Assembly (NCBI GenBank): GCA_002317595.1
Contig: DCHL01000167.1
Location: forward strand, 1 to 11,513
Length of the DNA: 11,513 bases
Source: Lachnospiraceae bacterium UBA1753
Lineage (GTDB): Bacteria > Bacillota > Clostridia > Lachnospirales > Lachnospiraceae
Direction of reading: 5' to 3'
The translations under genes and the position numbers were made by a program. Of the stretch, positions 8,369 to 11,513 are shown in pieces; position 1 is the first letter of the stretch, and each line of letters starts with the position of its first letter. The notes under the pieces are model-generated. The model was not told where the DNA came from and ran no database searches. It saw nothing but the letters and a program-made list of their open reading frames with translations.

Positions 8369-8378
8369 GTGGTATCTT
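8349..8378 (+). promoter_or_regulatory. rplJL promoter (sigma-A type)
   Basis: A perfect TTGACA (8349-8354) is followed after 18 bp by TATCTT (8373-8378). Transcription would start near 8385-8386, exactly where the structured L10 leader begins, which supports the call. The -35 box is only 34 bp past the stop codon of protease gene 3. Confidence 0.75.
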
Positions 8379-8385
8379 TCCATAT

Positions 8386-8496
8386 AGTCGCGTGAGAGCG
8401 TGACGGCCGAAGACAGCAGGTACCCGAGAGGGTGTAAGATGAAAATGATAAGCGCCTGCCGAGGAAATGGAAGATATACATTTGGTTGTTTACTAT
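8386..8496 (+). ncRNA. Ribosomal protein L10 leader (autoregulatory RNA)
   Basis: This is the L10-binding leader that precedes rplJL in many Firmicutes. A first hairpin is GTCGCG (8387-8392) with CGTGAC (8399-8404). The conserved core GCCGAAGACAGCAGG (8406-8420) pairs through GCAGG with CCTGC (8455-8459), closing over the hairpin ACCC-GAGA-GGGT (8422-8433). CCTGCCGAGG (8455-8464) is the other recognisable conserved element. By family knowledge, the L10(L12)n complex binds here and represses rplJL; in Bacillus this promotes premature termination. CCTGCCG (8455-8461) can instead pair with CGGCAGG (8512-8518), the right side of the downstream terminator, which gives a clear two-state switch. Confidence 0.88.
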
Positions 8497-8530
8497 TCCC
8501 TTCTGTCTTTGCGGCAGGAGGGATTTTTTT
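8497..8530 (+). terminator. Intrinsic terminator/attenuator in the rplJ leader
   Basis: An 11-bp stem, 8497-8507 (core CCCTTCTGTC) with 8513-8523 (core GGCAGGAGGG), has two G-U pairs and a 5-base loop, and is followed by seven T residues (8524-8530). It lies between the L10 leader core and rplJ, so it must act as a conditional attenuator. It is also the first intrinsic terminator seen downstream of the protease genes. Confidence 0.88.
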
Positions 8531-8580
8531 CCACATAATTGATGTGGGCATTATCCGATGACTTCCTGTTTCGGTCAATT
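8531..8580 (+). other. Structured spacer between attenuator and rplJ RBS
   Basis: CCACAT (8531-8536) and ATGTGG (8542-8547) form a perfect 6-bp hairpin right after the terminator T-run. An alternative fold pairs AATTGA (8537-8542) with TCAATT (8575-8580) and CCGA (8555-8558) with TCGG (8571-8574), next to the ribosome binding site. These folds exclude each other. Whether either matters is unknown. Confidence 0.35.
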
Positions 8581-8602
8581 CTAATAAGGAGGTAAAAGGA
8601 AG

Positions 8603-9214
8603 ATGGCAAAGGTCGAGATTAAAGCGCCTATCGTTGAAGAGATTTCTCAGGTTATCTCAAACGCTCAGACTGGTGTACTTGTTGACTACCGTGGACTTAC
8701 TGTTGAGCAGGATACTCAGCTCCGTAAGCAGCTGCGTGAGGCAGGTGTTGTTTACAAGGTTTACAAGAACACAATGATGAGACGTGCTTTCGAGGGAACT
8801 GATTTCAGCAAGCTCGATGAGAACGGACTTCTTGAGGGCCCTTCAGCACTGGCAATTTCAGACACAGACGCAACAGCACCCGCACGTATTCTTGCAAAGT
8901 TCGCTAAGACAGCTAACAAGCTTGAGATTAAGGGTGGTATCGTAGAGGGTAACTACTACGATGCAGCAGGTATGGCTGCGATCGCTCAGGTTCCTTCGAG
9001 AGACGAGCTTCTCTCAAAGCTGCTTGGTTCTATCCAGTCACCTATCGCAAACTTCGCTCGCGTCATGAACCAGCTGGCAGAAAAAGGTGGCGCCGGTGCG
9101 GTAGAAGCACCCGCAGCTGCAGAAGAGCCTGCTGACGCAGCACCCGCTGAGGCTCCTGCCGAGGCACCCGCTGAAGCACCCGCTGAGGCACCTGCAGAGA
9201 CACCTGCTGAGTAA
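8603..9214 (+). CDS. rplJ: 50S ribosomal protein L10
   Basis: L10 anchors the L7/L12 dimers to the 23S rRNA GTPase-associated region and forms the ribosomal stalk base with rplL's product. The ATG at 8603 follows a strong AAGGAGG (8586-8592). The N-terminal rRNA-binding domain is typical: VLVDYRGLTVEQ (about 25-36), then YKVYKNTMMRRA and EGPSALAIS. The hydrophobic C-terminal helix that docks L12 (about 135-160) is present, with LLSKLLGSIQSPI and a final MNQLAEKG. At 203 residues it is about 30 longer than usual (165-175). The extra is a low-complexity Ala/Pro/Glu tail (about 167-203). Regulated by the leader upstream and followed by rplL after 92 bp. Arg codons here are often CGT, unlike the AGG/AGA-rich proteases, as expected of a highly expressed gene. 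Confidence 0.97.
   Translation: MAKVEIKAPIVEEISQVISNAQTGVLVDYRGLTVEQDTQLRKQLREAGVVYKVYKNTMMRRAFEGTDFSKLDENGLLEGPSALAISDTDATAPARILAKFAKTANKLEIKGGIVEGNYYDAAGMAAIAQVPSRDELLSKLLGSIQSPIANFARVMNQLAEKGGAGAVEAPAAAEEPADAAPAEAPAEAPAEAPAEAPAETPAE
9143..9211 (+). repeat. 12-bp coding repeat encoding the Pro-Ala-Glu tail of L10
   Basis: Six successive 12-bp units, the last incomplete, encode PAEA four times, then PAET and PAE, up to the rplJ stop. Synonymous third positions vary between units (CCC/CCT, GCT/GCC/GCA, GAG/GAA), so the repeat is either not very recent or held at the protein level. Confidence 0.85.
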
Positions 9215-9228
9215 GCAGAACTGCAGAA

Positions 9229-9289
9229 CTGTCCCTGGGACAGAAAATATGACAAATTCTTATTATTTAATTCGCGGGATATGAATCCC
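9229..9289 (+). other. Two small hairpins in the rplJ-rplL spacer
   Basis: CTGTCC-CTG-GGACAG (9229-9243) is a perfect palindromic hairpin just after rplJ, without a T-run, so it is not a terminator. GGGAT-ATGA-ATCCC (9276-9289) is a 5-bp hairpin ending 2 bases before the rplL ribosome binding site GGGAAGGAG (9292-9300). They could be processing or translation-tuning elements, which is an inference. Confidence 0.35.
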
Positions 9290-9306
9290 TCGGGAAGGAG
9301 ATTAAA

Positions 9307-9684
9307 ATGGCAAAGTTATCTACAGCAGAAATTATTGATGCAATCAAGGAACTTACCGTACTTGAGCTTAACGATCTCGTTAAGGCTTGCGAGGAGGAGT
9401 TCGGTGTATCTGCAGCAGCAGGTGTTGTTGTTGCAGCAGCAGGTGCTGGTGAGGCAGCAGCAGCTGAGGAGAAGGACGAGTTTGATGTTGAGCTTACAGA
9501 GGTAGGCCCTAACAAGGTTAAGGTTATCAAGGTTGTTCGTGAGGTTACTGGTCTTGGACTTAAGGAAGCAAAGGACGTTGTTGACGGAGCTCCCAAGGTT
9601 ATCAAGGAAGGTGCTTCTAAGGCTGAGGCTGAGGATATCAAGGCTAAGATCGAGGCAGAAGGCGCTAAGATCACACTTAAGTAA
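9307..9684 (+). CDS. rplL: 50S ribosomal protein L7/L12
   Basis: This is the multicopy stalk protein that recruits and activates translational GTPases. It has 125 residues, close to the usual 120-130. The ATG at 9307 follows GGGAAGGAG (9292-9300). The N-terminal dimerisation/L10-binding helices (about 1-35: LSTAEIIDAIKELTVLEL, then LVKACEEEFGVS) lead into an Ala/Gly/Val-rich flexible hinge (about 36-55). The C-terminal factor-binding domain starts at EEKDEFDVEL and contains KVKVIKVVREVTGLGLKEAK (about 71-90) and VVDGAPKVIKEG. Co-transcribed with rplJ. Translation is probably stronger than rplJ's, because several L12 dimers are needed per L10. Codon use is strongly biased, as expected of a highly expressed gene. 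Confidence 0.98.
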   Translation: MAKLSTAEIIDAIKELTVLELNDLVKACEEEFGVSAAAGVVVAAAGAGEAAAAEEKDEFDVELTEVGPNKVKVIKVVREVTGLGLKEAKDVVDGAPKVIKEGASKAEAEDIKAKIEAEGAKITLK

Positions 9685-9727
9685 TTACTGCTTAATTAGC
9701 TTAGACAATTATTCAAAAACAACTACG

Positions 9728-9762
9728 CCGGGTTCTCTAAGGAGGGCCCGGTTATGTTTTTT
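9728..9762 (+). terminator. Terminator/attenuator between rplL and rpoB
   Basis: CCGGGTTCTC (9728-9737) pairs with GAGGGCCCGG (9742-9751) over a TAAG loop, giving a 10-bp stem with two G-U pairs, followed by TTATG and six T residues (9757-9762). The T-run is interrupted, so termination may be partial. Attenuation between rplL and rpoB is known in other bacteria such as E. coli and balances ribosomal protein and polymerase synthesis. Confidence 0.82.
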
Positions 9763-9785
9763 CAAAACGACTAAAAAGCGATTTG

Positions 9786-9835
9786 CAAAAAAATTAAAAA
9801 AGTGTTTGACTTTACTTGACGGCCTGTGTTACGAT
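9786..9835 (+). promoter_or_regulatory. rpoB promoter with A-rich upstream tract
   Basis: TTGACT (9806-9811) and TACGAT (9830-9835) are 18 bp apart. An A-rich stretch (9786-9802) directly upstream resembles an UP element. The start site would be near 9842, leaving an 86-base leader. Its place right after the rplL terminator supports separate transcription of rpoB. Confidence 0.6.
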
Positions 9836-9849
9836 GTACGATGCGTTAT

Positions 9850-9889
9850 TGTGGTGACATAGGCTATAATTATGCCCAAAATTACCACA
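9850..9889 (+). promoter_or_regulatory. Inverted repeat in the rpoB leader, enclosing a TATAAT
   Basis: TGTGGTGA (9850-9857) pairs with TTACCACA (9882-9889), with one G-U. Inside, GGC (9862-9864) can pair with GCC (9874-9876). The loop holds TATAAT (9865-9870) within the palindrome ATAATTAT (9866-9873). It may be a leader hairpin, an operator, or part of a second promoter. No good -35 box lies 16-18 bp upstream of this TATAAT, so I do not call a second promoter. Confidence 0.4.
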
Positions 9890-9927
9890 GATGGTTAGCA
9901 TATATAGAAAGAACGGGGTAAATACCA

Positions 9928-11513
9928 ATGGAAAAGAACAGAATACGTCCTGTGACCAAAGGTAAGAGTATGCGAATGAGCTTCTCCAGACAGAGTGAAG
10001 TACTGGAAATGCCCAACCTCATTGAGGTGCAGAAAGATTCTTACGATTGGTTCCTGAAGGAGGGTCTGAAAGAGGTCTTCGCAGACATCTCTCCGATTGC
10101 AGACTACAGTGGCCACCTGAGTCTGGATTTTGTTGACTTCGAGCTTTGCAGAGAAGATGCAAAGTACACAATCGAAGAATGTAAGGAAAGAGATGCTACA
10201 TATGCGGCACCCCTTAAGGTGAAAGTCCGTCTGTATAATAAGGAAACAGAAGAAATCAGTGAGGATGAAATCTTCATTGGTGACCTTCCTCTTATGACAG
10301 AGGTAGGAACTTTTGTTATCAACGGAGCTGAGAGAGTTATCGTCAGCCAGCTTGTGCGTTCTCCTGGAATTTACTATGGAATCGCTCATGACAAGGTTGG
10401 TAAGGAGCTTTACAGCTGTACAGTAATTCCTAACCGTGGTGCATGGCTTGAGTATGAGACTGACTCAAACGATGTGTTCTATGTTCACGTGGACCGTACA
10501 AGAAAGGTGCCGATCACTGTTCTGATCCGTGCTCTTGGATATGGTTCAAATGATGAGATTCGTGAACTCTTTGGTGACGAGCCCAAGATTGAGGCTTCAT
10601 TTACCAAGGATACATCTGACAGTTATGAGACAGGTCTGCTTGAACTCTACAAGAAGATCCGTCCTGGTGAGCCCCTTGCGGTAGAGAGCGCAGAGAGCCT
10701 TATTATGGGTATGCTCTTCGACTCAAGAAGATATGACCTGGCAAAGGTTGGCCGTTATAAGTTCAATAAGAAGCTTATGCTCCGCAACCGTATCAATAAG
10801 CAGATTCTTGCTGAGACAGTTGTTGATCCTGTTACAGGTGAGATCATCGCTGATGCCGGAACAAAGGTTACAAGAGAACTCGCTGATAAGATTCAGAATG
10901 CAGCAGTTCCCTACGTGTATATTCAGGCTGAAGAGCGCAATGTCAAGGTGCTCTCTAACATGATGGTTGACCTCAGGGAGTTTGTAGACTGCAACCCCGA
11001 AGAGCTTGGTATTACTGAGCTTGTTTACTACCCTGTGCTCAAGGACATCATTGCTGAGTTCGAGACTGACCCCGAAGGTCTTGCTGAGGCAATCAGCCGC
11101 AATGTAAATGAGCTTATTCCTAAGCACATTACTAAGGAAGATATCATTGCTTCAATCAACTACAATATGCATCTTGAGTATCATATTGGAAACAGTGATG
11201 ACATTGATCACCTTGGAAACCGTCGTATCAGAGCGGTTGGTGAGCTCTTACAGAACCAGTACAGAACAGGACTTCTCCGTCTTGAGAGAGTTGTTCGTGA
11301 GCGTATGACAACTCAGGATCAGGACAGCATTTCGCCGAAGTCACTGATTAATATCAAGCCTGTCACAGCTGCTGTTAAGGAGTTCTTCGGATCTTCACAG
11401 CTGTCACAGTTCATGGATCAGAACAACCCCCTTGGTGAGCTGACCCATAAGCGTCGTCTCTCAGCTCTGGGACCTGGCGGTCTTTCGCGTGACCGTGCCG
11501 GATTCGAGGTTCG
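9928..11513 (+). CDS. rpoB: DNA-directed RNA polymerase beta subunit (3'-truncated by window edge)
   Basis: RpoB forms one jaw of the core RNA polymerase and contributes to its active site. The frame is open from ATG 9928 to the end (528 full codons, under half of a typical 1150-1300-residue protein). The start fits MEKNRIRPVTKGKSMRMSFS, then PNLIEVQKDSYDWFL, as in other Clostridia. The Shine-Dalgarno is weak (GGGG at 9914-9917). Canonical blocks follow: FIGDLPLMT, GTFVINGAERVIVSQLVRSPG (about 119-139) in the protrusion/lobe region. The rifampicin-binding segment near the end reads QLSQFMDQNNPLGELTHKRR and then LSALGPGGLS. The equivalents of E. coli Asp516, His526 and Ser531 are Asp497, His507 and Ser512, all wild type. 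Gly replaces Ser at the 522 equivalent. It follows its own promoter and leader rather than being tightly coupled to rplL. Confidence 0.98.
   Translation, partial: MEKNRIRPVTKGKSMRMSFSRQSEVLEMPNLIEVQKDSYDWFLKEGLKEVFADISPIADYSGHLSLDFVDFELCREDAKYTIEECKERDATYAAPLKVKVRLYNKETEEISEDEIFIGDLPLMTEVGTFVINGAERVIVSQLVRSPGIYYGIAHDKVGKELYSCTVIPNRGAWLEYETDSNDVFYVHVDRTRKVPITVLIRALGYGSNDEIRELFGDEPKIEASFTKDTSDSYETGLLELYKKIRPGEPLAVESAESLIMGMLFDSRRYDLAKVGRYKFNKKLMLRNRINKQILAETVVDPVTGEIIADAGTKVTRELADKIQNAAVPYVYIQAEERNVKVLSNMMVDLREFVDCNPEELGITELVYYPVLKDIIAEFETDPEGLAEAISRNVNELIPKHITKEDIIASINYNMHLEYHIGNSDDIDHLGNRRIRAVGELLQNQYRTGLLRLERVVRERMTTQDQDSISPKSLINIKPVTAAVKEFFGSSQLSQFMDQNNPLGELTHKRRLSALGPGGLSRDRAGFEV

Noticed and set aside
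9229..9243. Palindrome after rplJ as a terminator
   Set aside because: No T-run follows it, and rplL must be transcribed through it.
8986..9255. Reverse-strand frame encoding an Ala/Ser/Gly repeat protein
   Set aside because: It is the complement of the rplJ Pro-Ala-Glu repeat; no ribosome binding site or family match.
9841..9870. A full second rpoB promoter using TATAAT at 9865
   Set aside because: No acceptable -35 hexamer lies 16-18 bp upstream and no TGn extension is present.
1..11513. CRISPR arrays, tRNAs, rRNAs, insertion sequences
   Set aside because: No regularly spaced repeats, cloverleaf-like sequences, transposase frames or IS-type terminal repeats were seen on reading.

Overview
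The window looks like chromosomal DNA from a Gram-positive Clostridia bacterium, most likely a Lachnospiraceae member (Butyrivibrio/Roseburia-like). That placement rests on the RpoB N-terminus, the Firmicutes-style L10 leader with an intrinsic attenuator, and strong AGGAGG-type ribosome binding sites. It is an inference from recognised sequence character, not from a search. All genes are on the + strand.

Left part (1-8315): a tandem array of at least three paralogous, very large, secreted subtilisin-like (S8) serine proteases. The first is cut by the window edge; the window enters it just before its catalytic Ser. The second and third are complete, with signal peptide, a shared prodomain-like segment, a full Asp/His/Asn/Ser catalytic set, and a long C-terminal chain of beta-sandwich modules: a chitobiase-C-terminal-like module, Ig-like/Big_2-like modules and a conserved terminal module. 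Copies 1 and 2 resemble each other most. Copy 3 lacks an acidic insertion in the catalytic domain and has a degenerate first accessory module. Genes 2 and 3 are 13 bp apart and probably co-transcribed. I see no terminator after gene 3 and no LPXTG or other wall anchor.

Middle (8316-8602): a compact regulatory region for rplJL. It holds a sigma-A-type promoter, an L10-binding leader RNA with a kink-turn-like core, and an intrinsic attenuator whose right arm can alternatively pair with the core. A 24-bp tandem duplication straddles the gene 3 stop codon, and inverted repeats overlap the promoter -35 box.

Right part (8603-11513): rplJ (L10, with an unusual Pro-Ala-Glu repeat tail), rplL (L7/L12), a strong hairpin terminator/attenuator, a separate promoter with an A-rich upstream tract, and the 5' 528 codons of rpoB through the rifampicin-binding segment. 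In most bacteria rplA (L1) precedes rplJ; here the protease array occupies that place. Ribosomal stalk synthesis and RNA polymerase beta synthesis are therefore housed directly downstream of a secreted-protease locus, with no visible transcriptional barrier except the L10 attenuator.
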